Positions 1 to 9,461 are shown, counted from the stretch's first letter. The stretch: 11,784 bases of DNA from Synura sp. LO234KE (GCA_015143735.1 VKHC01000464.1:1-11784), one strand, 5' to 3'. The notes: generated from the sequence alone by a model not told the origin. Numbers and translations: made by a program.

Positions 1-81
1 TCCCTGTTTTAATCCCATTTGCAACGGAAACGCTTCAGAGAACTGACCGGCCTCGCGCACCCTTGCTTGAGCTCCAATCTT
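1..81 (-). mobile_element. Fragment of a LINE-type reverse transcriptase, cut by the window edge
   Basis: Read on the minus strand from 81 to 1, the frame gives 27 residues ending in SEAFPLQMGLKQG at the window edge. This matches the conserved reverse-transcriptase block of non-LTR retrotransposons, in which a substrate-like strand is followed by an FPxxxGLKQG turn and then D-x-LSPLLFN. The rest of the domain, including the catalytic YxDD box, would lie left of position 1. A TAG stop at 84-82 sits just before the open stretch, and the DNA upstream on this strand is AT-rich with no RT or endonuclease motif. The copy therefore looks 5'-truncated or decayed, which is typical of LINE insertions. 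The match is short but the pattern is specific. I cannot tell which LINE clade it belongs to or whether the remainder is intact. Confidence 0.55.
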
Positions 82-440
82 CTAATAGAAATCATGTTCA
101 TAATTGTTAAAATTCTGTTTGAACAAATACAGGGAGAAGCAGAACGTAAAAATAAAAAACAAGTAAAAAATCGTCGGTGAAATTATTTTGTTCAACGACT
201 ACTAGAAAAGCAGAGCAACTTCATAAGATAGATTCTCAATTAGCACGTCTGTCCATGTTAACATTTCCAAGATAAACGAGTCAGTCAAGTTGAAGTAGTA
301 GGACAGAAAATGCTGGATGAATGTTTTTCTCCTTCAAGGAACCTTTTGTCGTCTAAGTTCCGAATTAAACCATCATTCAAGTTTTATCCCTCGTATTTTA
401 AGCTTCTCCTACAAGCGCATCTAATTAGATTTGAAGGAAT
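82..440. other. AT-rich spacer between the RT fragment and the kinase promoter
   Basis: I see no coding signal, RNA gene or long repeat here. All frames are closed by frequent stops and the base composition is AT-rich. Confidence 0.5.
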
Positions 441-448
441 TATAAATA
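441..448 (+). promoter_or_regulatory. Candidate TATA box of the kinase gene
   Basis: The sequence TATAAATA lies 115 bp upstream of the kinase ATG in an AT-rich spacer. If it is used, transcription would start near 470-480 and leave a 5'UTR of roughly 85-90 nt. AT-rich DNA produces such words by chance, so the call is tentative. Confidence 0.35.
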
Positions 449-515
449 AGTCAATAATTTAGTCTATATTGCGCATTTGCTAATTTATCCTTCATTGAAA
501 TAGAATCTTCTTGGA

Positions 516-523
516 TGACGTCA
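516..523. promoter_or_regulatory. CRE palindrome TGACGTCA upstream of the kinase
   Basis: A perfect 8-bp TGACGTCA palindrome starts 47 bp before the kinase ATG. This is the full cAMP-response element bound by bZIP factors. In the diatom Phaeodactylum, CREs near the start of carbonic-anhydrase genes mediate CO2/cAMP-dependent repression. A bZIP site in the kinase promoter or 5'UTR is plausible, but the sequence alone does not show that it is occupied. Confidence 0.4.
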
Positions 524-562
524 CTCAAATTGTCACTTTAGCACTCTTATCAAATAACATTC

Positions 563-1639
563 ATGGACTCATCGTGTGACGATAAGGGAAATACTTACGT
601 TAATCGTGAAATAACCGATAACTTCCGTTTCCCGGTCCGAGAGATTCCCGAGATCATCCGATTCAACCACAATGTAGCCCTTTCGGATATTAAAAGTTTA
701 TGTCATATTGCCGATGGTAGCCACAGTAACATATTCACGGGAGATTATTGCGGTATGGAAGTTATTGTGAAAATCATCAAGGAGTCATCAGTGTCTGATC
801 CGGTTGCAGAATTTGAATTCAACGTAGAGAGTGCTACGCTGGCCCGCTTAGAGCACCCGAATATTGTGAGACTAATTGGGGCTGGTCATTCACCGCGGCT
901 ATTCCTGATTTTGGAGAATCTTCTAGGAGGCACCCTTTCAAATTTACTTCATCAAAAGAAGGAAAGTATGCTTCGGAAACGCCCCTGCTTTACTCTTTCC
1001 GAAGTATTGCTGAAAGCCAGAGAATTGGCGAATGCGCTACAGCATATGCACGCAGGGTGCTCTCCGGGTGCAACGTTTCTTCATCGAGATCTGAAGCCTG
1101 ACAACATCGGGTTCACAACTAACGGTTCTCTTAAGCTTATCGACTTTGGCCTGAGTACATGTATCCGGACAGGCACCCGAGCAGATGACGTCTTCGAAAT
1201 GACCGGGTACACTGGCAGTCTGCGCTACATGGCTCCTGAGGTGGCGCTTCGTCAACCTTACAACGAAAAGTGCGACGTGTATAGTTTTGGAATAATCTTA
1301 TGGCAAATGGCGCGAAGTAAGGTCCCTTACGAGGGCTTGACTAGTCAGACATTCCTGCAGCACGTGGTGGTGAATGGTGAGCGACCGAAATTAGACCGCT
1401 CATGGCCAGTGGCTTTCTCCAAACTTCTAGAATCTTGTTGGCACGCGGTTCCTAGTGTCCGTCCATCCTTCTCCGACGTCCTATTGCAGCTTGATGACAT
1501 AACAAACGAGTTATCCGCAAGACGCTCCAAATATGGATGGTGGTTCCCGATCAAATCACGCTCAGTGAAGCCATCTAGTCCCTTGGATGAGGATAAGCAG
1601 CGGAGGAGAACCGTAGTTGTGAGCAGTGGTTGGATGTAG
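563..1639 (+). CDS. TKL-like serine/threonine protein kinase, intronless
   Basis: The 358-residue protein transfers phosphate from ATP to Ser/Thr of unknown targets and is probably cytosolic, since no signal peptide or membrane segment is visible. The kinase domain spans about residues 40-315. The ATP loop (50-60, ADGSHSNIFTG) keeps only the second of the three usual glycines. The VIVK lysine is K70 and the likely helix-C glutamate is E89. The catalytic loop HRDLKPDN is 174-181, DFG is 194-196, APE is 224-226, DVYSFG starts at D238, and RPSF with R300 closes the domain. All catalytic residues are present, and the HRD arginine suggests control by activation-loop phosphorylation. The tail after 320 is basic and Ser/Thr-rich, ending in an RRRT segment and VVVSSGWM. 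LKPDN favours Ser/Thr over Tyr specificity, and the WP and RPSF features fit the TKL group. The first ATG is used; no intron is needed. Confidence 0.9.
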   Translation: MDSSCDDKGNTYVNREITDNFRFPVREIPEIIRFNHNVALSDIKSLCHIADGSHSNIFTGDYCGMEVIVKIIKESSVSDPVAEFEFNVESATLARLEHPNIVRLIGAGHSPRLFLILENLLGGTLSNLLHQKKESMLRKRPCFTLSEVLLKARELANALQHMHAGCSPGATFLHRDLKPDNIGFTTNGSLKLIDFGLSTCIRTGTRADDVFEMTGYTGSLRYMAPEVALRQPYNEKCDVYSFGIILWQMARSKVPYEGLTSQTFLQHVVVNGERPKLDRSWPVAFSKLLESCWHAVPSVRPSFSDVLLQLDDITNELSARRSKYGWWFPIKSRSVKPSSPLDEDKQRRRTVVVSSGWM

Positions 1640-3128
1640 GCCTAAGGACAGCTTCTGTCGTTTTACCGCTCTTTTCGTAGAATGGAGTACAACGTTTTTG
1701 CATTTTAGTTTTCGCGTACAGTTGGATCATGGTCATTAGATAGTAAAATCCATGCAAAGTTTAGATGGTGATGTTTATTTACATTCCCTATTGATGTTTA
1801 TTTAGGTTCCCGATATACCTAGAAATTACACTCGATCTAAATTAGTAGCTGATTTCTATCACTGCGGGGTTCGGCCATCCATAAACCGATTTAGTCAATG
1901 AGAGAATCCGATAGAGGGCATAAGTGAGATTTGTGATGATATGCTATTGCGCTCAGTCGGAAATATTTTTTGTGTTTAAATCACCTCGTATACCTGTTTT
2001 ACTTTCATGATAAGATAAGCATTATACGTTATTCCTTGCTTCAACACTGAATCTACATATCAACCCTAGCGATATGAAGTTTGTACTGGCTGAGTTAGCG
2101 ATAAAAGGAGCCTACTAAAACATATGTTCTTGATAGGCTTGCAAGGCTTGATATCATTCGTGGTAACCGTATTTACTTTCTTTTCGCCATAAGAAATCAT
2201 TGAACTCTTTTATTACTAACGAATATCACTACGGGCACATGTCCTGCTGTCTGCCGTAACTCTTCCTCGTCCAATACCGGCACCGCCTCTCCTCGTCGGA
2301 TATTCGCTCTGCTGCCGCTCCTCAGCGGAAGACCGCACCATCAGCAAAAGAAGTAGCATATTGTAGTGGCGAAGATCCAGGTGCGACAGGAGTCAATCAC
2401 CAAGAGCACCTGGAACTCTCCTACTCCTCTGTAATAAGCTGAGCGATTGCCGTTGGGCGCGTAGAGGAGGAAAGTGGTAGCGGTCAGCATGCAAAATCGC
2501 TCATGCATAGCTTACCCAGGCAGCAAGATGGATCACAATCGGCGTAGATATAATAGATTTTATATGCAGTTAGAGTGGGACGTCGTAAAATAATTGAGAA
2601 CGCACGCAAGCAAGTGCACACCAGATAAAAGAGCGATACAAGAAGAACCAGTAGTATAGAGATGTGCAGGAGGCGTTCCTCGTCGTACCACATAGCAGTA
2701 AACCTGAACTGGTTTGTTAATATAACCTTATCATACCAAAGAGCTAGCTAGCAACTGTACTCCAGCATTAGCCACTGCAATAACAGCTCCCTTGACCATG
2801 GAGCGTGGCTGCCTAGACACTGGTCCAAGCTTAGGGTACCAGCACTGTTCTCCCACATCCTGGCTGAGTGAGAGATTCTGCTTTGGTTCTTACAAGCTTA
2901 CATTCTTGACTATCACGTAGTAGCTCTTTCTCCCTAACCTCCTACACAGCTTCAAAATCAAGAAAGAATAAAAACAGTTCCACTTCGCGTATCCTATCAT
3001 AATTAATTTACAACCTTATCGATCCATTTTCATACAGAGAAGTGTGAAGAAAAGCCGATGATGGTAAAGACCACATACATGTTCCTAGTGGAACACGACA
3101 CTCAGTAACCGCTACCGTAGCCTCGGAC
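1640..3128. other. Gene-poor spacer between the kinase and the E2 gene
   Basis: Both genes end toward this interval, so it holds two 3' ends. Positions 1640-2200 are AT-rich with no coding signal. Positions 2230-2500 are richer in G+C. On the minus strand an ATG frame starts at 2693 and stops at 2484. It encodes 69 residues beginning MWYDEERLLHIS and then a hydrophobic stretch like a membrane segment; GTAAGC, a good 5' splice site, lies near its end. No family is recognised, so I do not call a gene. An inverted repeat at 2377-2413 is listed separately. Confidence 0.45.
2377..2413. repeat. Inverted repeat CCAGGTGC / GCACCTGG
   Basis: Two perfect 8-bp arms, 2377-2384 and 2406-2413, are separated by 21 bp and could form a hairpin or a two-site protein-binding element. 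No T-run or gene end is attached to it. Function unknown. Confidence 0.4.
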
Positions 3129-4022
3129 TTATGCTACATTTTCGGAGCATTGAGCATCTGCGTTAGTTGTAACATAATCAACTGCGAAAGACTGAGTTTC
3201 ATTATCTGTTCCAGCATTAGGATCTGTTATGGACAATTGATCTAGCGATGTATCAATTTCTATATTTCCAATTAATACGTCGGTTCTCTCCCCTTGATCA
3301 CTCTTCAGTAATATTCTTTTCTTCGTCCTCGCTCTTTTCTTGGCAGACTTGCTAAGGTGGGCGACTGAGGGTTCCGTAACAACTGATTCCGTGGGAATTT
3401 CTTCTAATTTTTCATTGGATTTCTCCGTAGTCAAGATATTGGAGACTGCAGTCGCCGTTACTGACGTTTCATTCTTCTTGATTACGGAAGTAGAAAAACT
3501 AGATTCCGTCGATTTAAGTCGAGTGTCTATGTCACTAAAAGCTCGTTCAACTTGCTCTGATGTACCAAATAGTTCCCTAAAAATCTTGTCCGATTCGTTG
3601 AAATTTCTTGAAGCCGCGGCGAAAGCTCGTCTCTTTTCCGGCGTATCTACTACTCCACCAGTAGTTTCCTCATCGGAATTCATAAACGAAAGCAATCCTG
3701 TTAGAATCGATCCAACTGACCAAGTCGGACACCATAATTCCGGATGAAAATCAGACATAGACATGCAAATTCTTGTATTGCAAGCAAACCGCCCACTAGG
3801 GGTTATCATCATTATACTAGGTGGAGCCATTGGATATTGTGATGGAAACTTCAATTTTCCATAGTAATGTCCGCCATAATAATCGGTTTCTTCGCTTCCA
3901 CGCAAAACGAATCTCCACTCGTGTATGTTGTTCTCCAGTGGGGACGCTATTGCAGAAGGTACGGCACCTTTTCCTTTCAGATTTCCGTATTCTTTTCGAA
4001 GCCTTTTCGTGCACAAGTCCAT
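3129..4022 (-). CDS. UBC6/UBE2J-type ubiquitin-conjugating enzyme E2
   Basis: The 297-residue protein accepts ubiquitin from E1 as a thioester and passes it on with an E3; this family works in ER-associated degradation. The UBC fold fills about residues 3-152. The active-site segment NTRICMSMSDFHPE places the catalytic cysteine at C86, next to yeast Ubc6 C87, and NTR replaces the HPN of ordinary E2s, as is typical of UBC6/UBE2J proteins. SVGSILTGLLSFM follows as expected. Residues 153-297 are hydrophilic, with a basic patch SKSAKKRARTKKR near 225-237. The C-terminal membrane anchor usual for the family is absent, unless a 3' intron adds residues (see findings). The start is the ATG at 4022; the frame stays open 12 nt further to a TTG. 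It is divergent from the patatin gene. UBE2J2-like is the closest assignment. Confidence 0.92.
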   Translation of the reverse strand: MDLCTKRLRKEYGNLKGKGAVPSAIASPLENNIHEWRFVLRGSEETDYYGGHYYGKLKFPSQYPMAPPSIMMITPSGRFACNTRICMSMSDFHPELWCPTWSVGSILTGLLSFMNSDEETTGGVVDTPEKRRAFAAASRNFNESDKIFRELFGTSEQVERAFSDIDTRLKSTESSFSTSVIKKNETSVTATAVSNILTTEKSNEKLEEIPTESVVTEPSVAHLSKSAKKRARTKKRILLKSDQGERTDVLIGNIEIDTSLDQLSITDPNAGTDNETQSFAVDYVTTNADAQCSENVA

Positions 4023-4166
4023 TCGTCGGCTCAAAGAATTAAATTCGATTTGTAATTAAAAATTGACATGTCTTAAGTCTTAAGTGTTAGGATAATTTAA
4101 ATGCTAATTCAACAGCAAGCGCAACGGTAAAAATGTTATATTTTTGTCAGGTGTTACTGTTGCTGA
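4023..4166. promoter_or_regulatory. Divergent promoter between the E2 and patatin genes
   Basis: Only 144 bp separate the two start codons, so the spacer must hold both promoters and 5'UTRs. It is AT-rich and includes TCTTAAGTCTTAAGT at 4071-4085, a tandem pair of 7-bp units each containing the palindrome CTTAAG. An in-frame TGA directly precedes the patatin ATG. TTTTTGTCAG at 4141-4150 resembles a 3' splice site and could end a 5'UTR intron, though no donor is evident. Confidence 0.5.
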
Positions 4167-7100
4167 ATGAAATTAAACGATGTTCTGTCGCTTCTAGAGC
4201 GAACGCTGCAACCCCATCTTACAAAGACAATAATGCCGAAGCATTTTCCTCACTCGGCTAGTTGGCGAGATGATAAAACATGTAACGTTAGTCCAAGAAA
4301 AAGTTACTCGGAAACCTCCGACTTTTTCATGCGACCAAATTTCATGTCCGACCTTCGTAGACCCTATAGAATCCTATGTTTAGATGGTGGGGGTGTAAAA
4401 GGGGCTTTAACTGGGTCTCTATTGCAGCGAATCGTCGAACATCGTCCTGAGTTTTTAGATCAAGTTGATTTCATATGTGGTACCTCAGTAGGTGGAATAC
4501 TTGCGCTTTTGATCGGTGCAGGGTACAGTCCAAAGGAGACAAAAGATCTTTTTAATTGGGCGGCCCCATATATCTTTAAGCATTCAACTCTTAGAAAACT
4601 AAATCCATTTCGTTCAAAGTACAGTGACAAAGCAAAACAAGAAATATTTCAAGAATTTTTTGGTGACCGCACTATGAAAGACTTGAGTAAAACTTGTGCA
4701 GTGGTAAATGCGTTATACGAACTATCATCAGGTGAAATTTCTTACATTAGTTGCCAGGTTGCATTTAGATTAGACGGAAGGAAATCCAAAACTCATTCGT
4801 TCTTTCAACGAGAAGGGTGGAGGCCTGCGGTGTTTTCTAATATGCCTCGTGCTGAAGGTGAAAAGAATTACAGTTTAAATCTGTGTTGTCATATTTTGTT
4901 GATCCTTCCATCGTCACTATTTCGTAGATTTGGTTGAGCCTGACCTGGACCTGACGGTAGGCGAGAGCAGAGCCAATCATTGTTTTAAACTTATTCTTAT
5001 GAATAATCACGTATGCTTTTGACAGCTATGGGATGCTGCCATGCGCACTTCAGCGGCTCCCACTTATTTTCCAGTATTTCGGGTTGGTATATTGATTCCA
5101 TATTGCAATCGAATTCAATACCACCGAATCTCCTTGCTTTTGTAGCCATGCTTTGTCGTGCTATATTATCTACCGTTTGTTTTTATACAAATGTACTTGA
5201 TTTCTATTTTAATAAGATCTGCCAACTCCCAACTCCTCGCCATCCTCTCCTCCGCTTCACACCTAGGGCTATACCGACGGAGGCATCGTAGCGAACAACC
5301 CATCCGGTAAACGAGCGGCACTTCACTCTACAATCAAATTTATTGTCATCTGATACGTCATGAATCACTGCATGACCTATGTCACGACACAGTGATCGCC
5401 GTTACGAAGGCGATGGCTCACTACCCACATATCACGGCGAGGAACGTCGTGGTTCTCTCCATCGGTGAGATAATGCCGAGAATGGGTAAAGATATGAAGA
5501 GTAAGATGCGCTGCCTATGCTGCTTAGCTCTCTTGTTGGCCTCTTTATGGTTGTGGGAGAGTCGAAATATAACAAACTACATTTGTTGTCGCGAACTATA
5601 GCACCCCCACCGGATCGATTATTAGCATTGTGATAACCTGTTCCACACACACAGATAGAGTCGATTTACATCTAGAGGACCTTTACATCACCCTCACATC
5701 ACCCCCCGGCCCTTCTCCGATATTAACATTCCCTCCTCCTGTCTCATGTTGTCAGGGTCGGGCAGGTTCCCCAGGCACGCCCAAGTGTTCCACAAGTAAG
5801 TCGAAGTCTATCAGGCGGCACGTTGCATATTTTCATGTTGTACGTCGAGTGGTTAGTGCGGCATATAGTGAGTGCTTCTTGAGTCTCAGTCATCGCCTTC
5901 TATTTTTTCGGGTTGTAATTATTATACTGTTGTAGAGTAGGCTTGGCCTGTATTTCTGTAACGGTTTGCTCTGTACATTCACAACTGTACTCAATGGAGG
6001 GACCCTCACCTCCTCCTGTCCCCACGTCTATTTAACTGATGGCGAATTCTAATAACCCAGTACCTTTCTTGTAATATAGACGCTCTTTTTTCATAAAGTA
6101 GAGACTGGTGAGAAGCTTACCAGCTTTATATTGCGTTTTGGGGCATCCCATTATTTGTACTACATCTGTTCCCATTTCATAATCTCAAACGTGCATCAAA
6201 CTACTGACTTTATACTTCGTGCAAGCAGTACTAACACGAGCTCTACCTTGCATCCTACTCCATGCCCGATGATCCTCCCGTTGACCAACGGTGACACAAC
6301 GCTTGTGTTCTTTGTTCGTCTCTTCAGTGGCGAGAAGGACGTGAAATGGAGTCCCACGGGAAATCAAGAACTCTGGCGGGCCGACTGGGGTATCAAACAG
6401 TGGCTTCCATTCATGCTCGGTGCGCTCTCTTTTTACTCGTAATAGCAAACCGCACTTATCCTGCTAGCGCTACCGTCGAAATCTATATGACTGGCAACTC
6501 GTCCGTTTTAACCCTGTTTAATAACCTCTTGTTTCGGTGAATTAGATTTGCTTCTGGAGGGCGACACAGTCACCATCGAGATGGTTATGCACTACCTCCT
6601 TGGTAACCGCCGCCTGGCTGACTGGGAGAACGACGTGATATAACAGAAGATGTTTGTGATTTCTCAGTCTCATTCTCTCCCTGCTACCCTCCTTGTTGAC
6701 CAGGAAATAGCGGACTATACCACCGCTTGGATCCTAGGTACGAAGGAAGCACAGCTCACCATGCATTCCTATTTCTTACCCTCGCCCCATAACGCATTGA
6801 CTGTACTGCCTTCGTCCTTCCCTCAGACTCCCCTCCGCCGTCGCCATCGACGACGTGGCCGCTATACCGGTGTGTGCCCACAGATGAACCCACAGGATTA
6901 ATATATATACCCCAGATATGTACTCACTCTGCTTCTTTTGCGCCCACCCTCGTGATGCGACTGTAGGACCTCATCTCCTTCGGGGAATCCCTCGACATTG
7001 AAGCCACCTTGAAGTTCGTGGACAAGCACTTCGCCAGTGATGATGTACGTCCTCACACACATATTCTCTACAAACATTTGTGTGGTGGGTGGGTAGATGC

Positions 7101-7254
7101 GTACAGTAGGAAGTATAGACAGAGTGCCCTACTAGCCTCTCATCCTTCTAACGATCTTTCCGATCAGTTGCAGTCTATAGAAGACAACATGATCACCAAC
7201 TCCCTGGACTCCGCCTCCTCCTATAATATGGCCTGGGAAAGGCTTAGAAGGTGA
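4167..7254 (+). CDS. Patatin-like phospholipase, 12 exons
   Basis: This is a lipid acyl hydrolase that should release fatty acids from phospholipids or galactolipids. Exons: 4167-4857, 4928-4956, 5026-5082, 5267-5306, 5393-5464, 5756-5795, 6328-6419, 6546-6602, 6704-6737, 6827-6869, 6967-7044, 7168-7254. All eleven introns are GT-AG (69-532 nt) and the joined frame encodes 439 residues. The oxyanion loop DGGGVKG starts at D73. The nucleophile is S107 in GTSVG. The catalytic Asp is D263 in GYTDGGIVANNP. WDAAMRTSAAPTYFP (242-256), NVVVLSIGSGRFPRH (about 290-304) and LYHRLDPRLP match the family order. Each join restores a patatin motif in frame, which supports the model strongly; the largest intron (5796-6327) and the last exon are least certain. 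No signal peptide or membrane segment is seen; the first 66 residues are not recognised. Exon 1 differs from the other exons in codon use (see findings). Confidence 0.88.
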
Positions 7255-8234
7255 GGGGCGGGTCGATATGTACTTGTGCCCGAACTGCAGTCGTCGTATT
7301 CGTGTTTTTTCAATTCATGCCTTTATTTCACTGGTAGCTCTTGCTTGTATGAATTCGTTGCGACAGGGAACTTTGATTAGCCGCTTCTACGAAATGCACA
7401 AAACGAATGAGCTCTCCTCCCAGTTTATCGGGTGTCCTGTTGGTCACTTTTGGCATCGTTAAAGTTGCGGACTATTGTCTGGCCGACCAGCGCACCCTTC
7501 CCTCTGAAATCTCCTCTATCATGCTTGACGCTAGAATATCTACTCACATGAACAATAGAAGAATGAAGAAGAAAACTATAATATGTGAATAATCGCTTCT
7601 TGTTTCTTGTGCTTGATCATTTTTAATTATAACGTATCTCTACTTTTACTTCTTATCGCTTATTGAAGTGTGACGACTCTCGCCAGCATACATACCAAGG
7701 AACGAGGATTCTAGTAAAGGAACGAAACGGTTACTTCTTAAGCAACAAATGAAGTTTGGATTTTTGAATTATCCTATATTGTAAGAATGATATCTGTTTC
7801 GGGTCGTCTGGAGATTTGATCACTTCTTGTGTTCTGATAGTACCGCGAATTTTTCCTTGTTAGTATAGTTATTAACGGACTCTTACCACTTCTTTGTCCC
7901 CCAATCACCAAAATATCGTCCTAAATTCTCTTTGTTGGACACTCGCCACCAAAACGGTCGCTCTAGTAACGGTCACTACGGTTAGCATCTTGATTGCTGG
8001 TTGGTAATCATTACTATCATAACCAGCTACCCCGCTTGTTCGTCGTAAACACAGAAGCAACGAGGATGACACAAGTAACAGTTGTTTGTACTTAAGTTTT
8101 ACTTTACAACCTATCTACGACTGCTGTCACCAATCTATCAGGAGAAAGAGGCTGCTGTAAGAACACAACTCTTTGTTATATCAATCATCGCCAAGAGGAA
8201 AAATTACGCCTAAAAATAGCAGAGTAAATTGGTG

Positions 8235-8248
8235 CTACTAGCTAGTAG
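8235..8248. repeat. 14-bp perfect palindrome CTACTAGCTAGTAG
   Basis: The two half-sites are exact reverse complements with no spacer, as expected for a dimeric protein site or a cruciform. It lies in gene-poor DNA rich in AGTAGT words, which makes a chance origin plausible. Confidence 0.4.
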
Positions 8249-9205
8249 TGGTAGTAACACGGCTATATTTACTATGACTAAATGATTTTAGGGTGGTGAA
8301 CGGATTCTTCATTTAGTATCGTAAAACTTGCGATTTTTAGGGGAAGGGGTGGTGGATCATACAGCAGGATCACATGCCTCGCTCCAGTCCTCTCCTCCAC
8401 CGGGTATTAATTCCCCCGACAGAGGGGTGCCTTCCAACAATCCCCCGTCCCAATTCTCGCTGACAGACGCAGCAGAAAGTTACTCGCTGGCTGGAAGGTA
8501 CCACGAATCTCTCGGGTGGTTGTAGGATGATTGAGTTGTTTCCTCCTCCTCTTAGGCTCACAACAAGAGCAATCATCGCTCCCTAATAACTGTAATAGTG
8601 ATAAGATATTCATCAAACTGTGAGATGTTTCCATCAAACCACTTTTTTGATGACAAAATGTGGTAAAGAGAACTCTGAAGAGGTAACCGTAAGCTATAAA
8701 CTACCGTTGTAAGTAAATAATAAAGCGTGACAAAAGTCCAGAATTTTGGACGACTTGTCCACTTCCTTGACACTAGAACCGCAGCGCTTTTTGTAGACCA
8801 CTACGTAATGCGTCCAGACATACTTCGTGCTTACATGGTAGACATCAGTTATTTGCTGTAAGGCGATAGTAGATCGAAAAAAATGCTACCTCGCGCAAAG
8901 CGAACCTGACTTGCTGTCGTGTTCGCGCAGGATACTGATAGCACAAAGACTTTAATTAGTACTTAGTTGTAACGGAAGATTAGGCACATGTCAACAGACA
9001 TTCCTAAAGCTCAAAGTGAGGCAGTGCTCTGTATGAATGCTCCAGAAGTACCGAATGCAAATTCAACTACTTCAGGAGAGTGTTCATTCAGTAGCGACAC
9101 CGAGAGTATGGGTCTTCGAGCCATCTCGTGACGACTGTAGATAAGAAAAGAAATCGGTCCCTGACCAGGGTGGGTCTATGCCAGGTAGATAGAAAAGGGA
9201 AGCAT

Positions 9206-9220
9206 CGATCCCTAGGATCG
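9206..9220. repeat. Hairpin CGATCC-CTA-GGATCG
   Basis: Six-base arms flank a 3-nt loop. It is one of three small inverted repeats within 303 bp of a GC-richer island; the others are CCCTG-AC-CAGGG at 9159-9170 and AGGGAC-AGCG-GTCCCT at 9446-9461. No function can be assigned. Confidence 0.35.
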
Positions 9221-9445
9221 CCGGGCCTGCAACTCGTCGTGCACTTGAGCTGCCCTCCACCCGTTGGTGAGACAACAGGCAATGAAAAGTGGAAGAGACG
9301 ATCAGCCGCCCTGTATCAAACGCCGTTGATAGCAATCTAAACGATGGGCGACGGTAGATATCGTAGCCGATGAGTGTCAACTCTCGGCGGGTTATTGCGG
9401 TGAGGGAGCAAGAAGAGGCAGCAGTCTGGTAACGTTCTAGAAAGG

Positions 9446-9461
9446 AGGGACAGCGGTCCCT
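9446..9461. repeat. Hairpin AGGGAC-AGCG-GTCCCT
   Basis: Six perfect base pairs close a 4-nt loop. It shares the word CGGTCCCT with 9155-9162 and resembles CGATCCCT at 9206-9213. Confidence 0.35.

Noticed and set aside
1866-1880. GGGGTTCGGCCATCC as a possible tRNA B box
   Set aside because: There is no matching A box, anticodon arm or acceptor stem around it.
3340-3747. 135-codon plus-strand frame
   Set aside because: It lies wholly antisense to the E2 coding region and resembles no family; it is a shadow frame.
4020-4034. E2 start at a TTG at 4034
   Set aside because: Eukaryotic initiation at TTG is unlikely; the in-frame ATG at 4022 gives a normal N-terminus.
5013-6901. Separate small ATG frames at 5013, 5392, 5630, 6131, 6346 and 6650
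   Set aside because: They mix patatin exons and introns in right or wrong frames; the spliced patatin model explains the recognisable parts.
6900-6910. TATATATA as a promoter
   Set aside because: It lies inside patatin intron 10 and has no gene start after it.
7407-7592. 61-codon frame as an extra patatin exon
   Set aside because: A splice from AG|GTGAGG to CTCCTCCCAG is possible on paper, but the added residues match nothing in the family and the TGA at 7252-7254 is a suitable stop.
7690-7735. AAGGAACGA written twice 22 bp apart, and AACGGTC pairs near 7953
   Set aside because: These are short words in AT-rich DNA without further structure; chance explains them.
8328-8637. Frames on both strands at 8328-8525 and 8370-8637
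   Set aside because: The plus frame lacks an ATG start, the minus frames are low-complexity-like, and none resembles a known protein.
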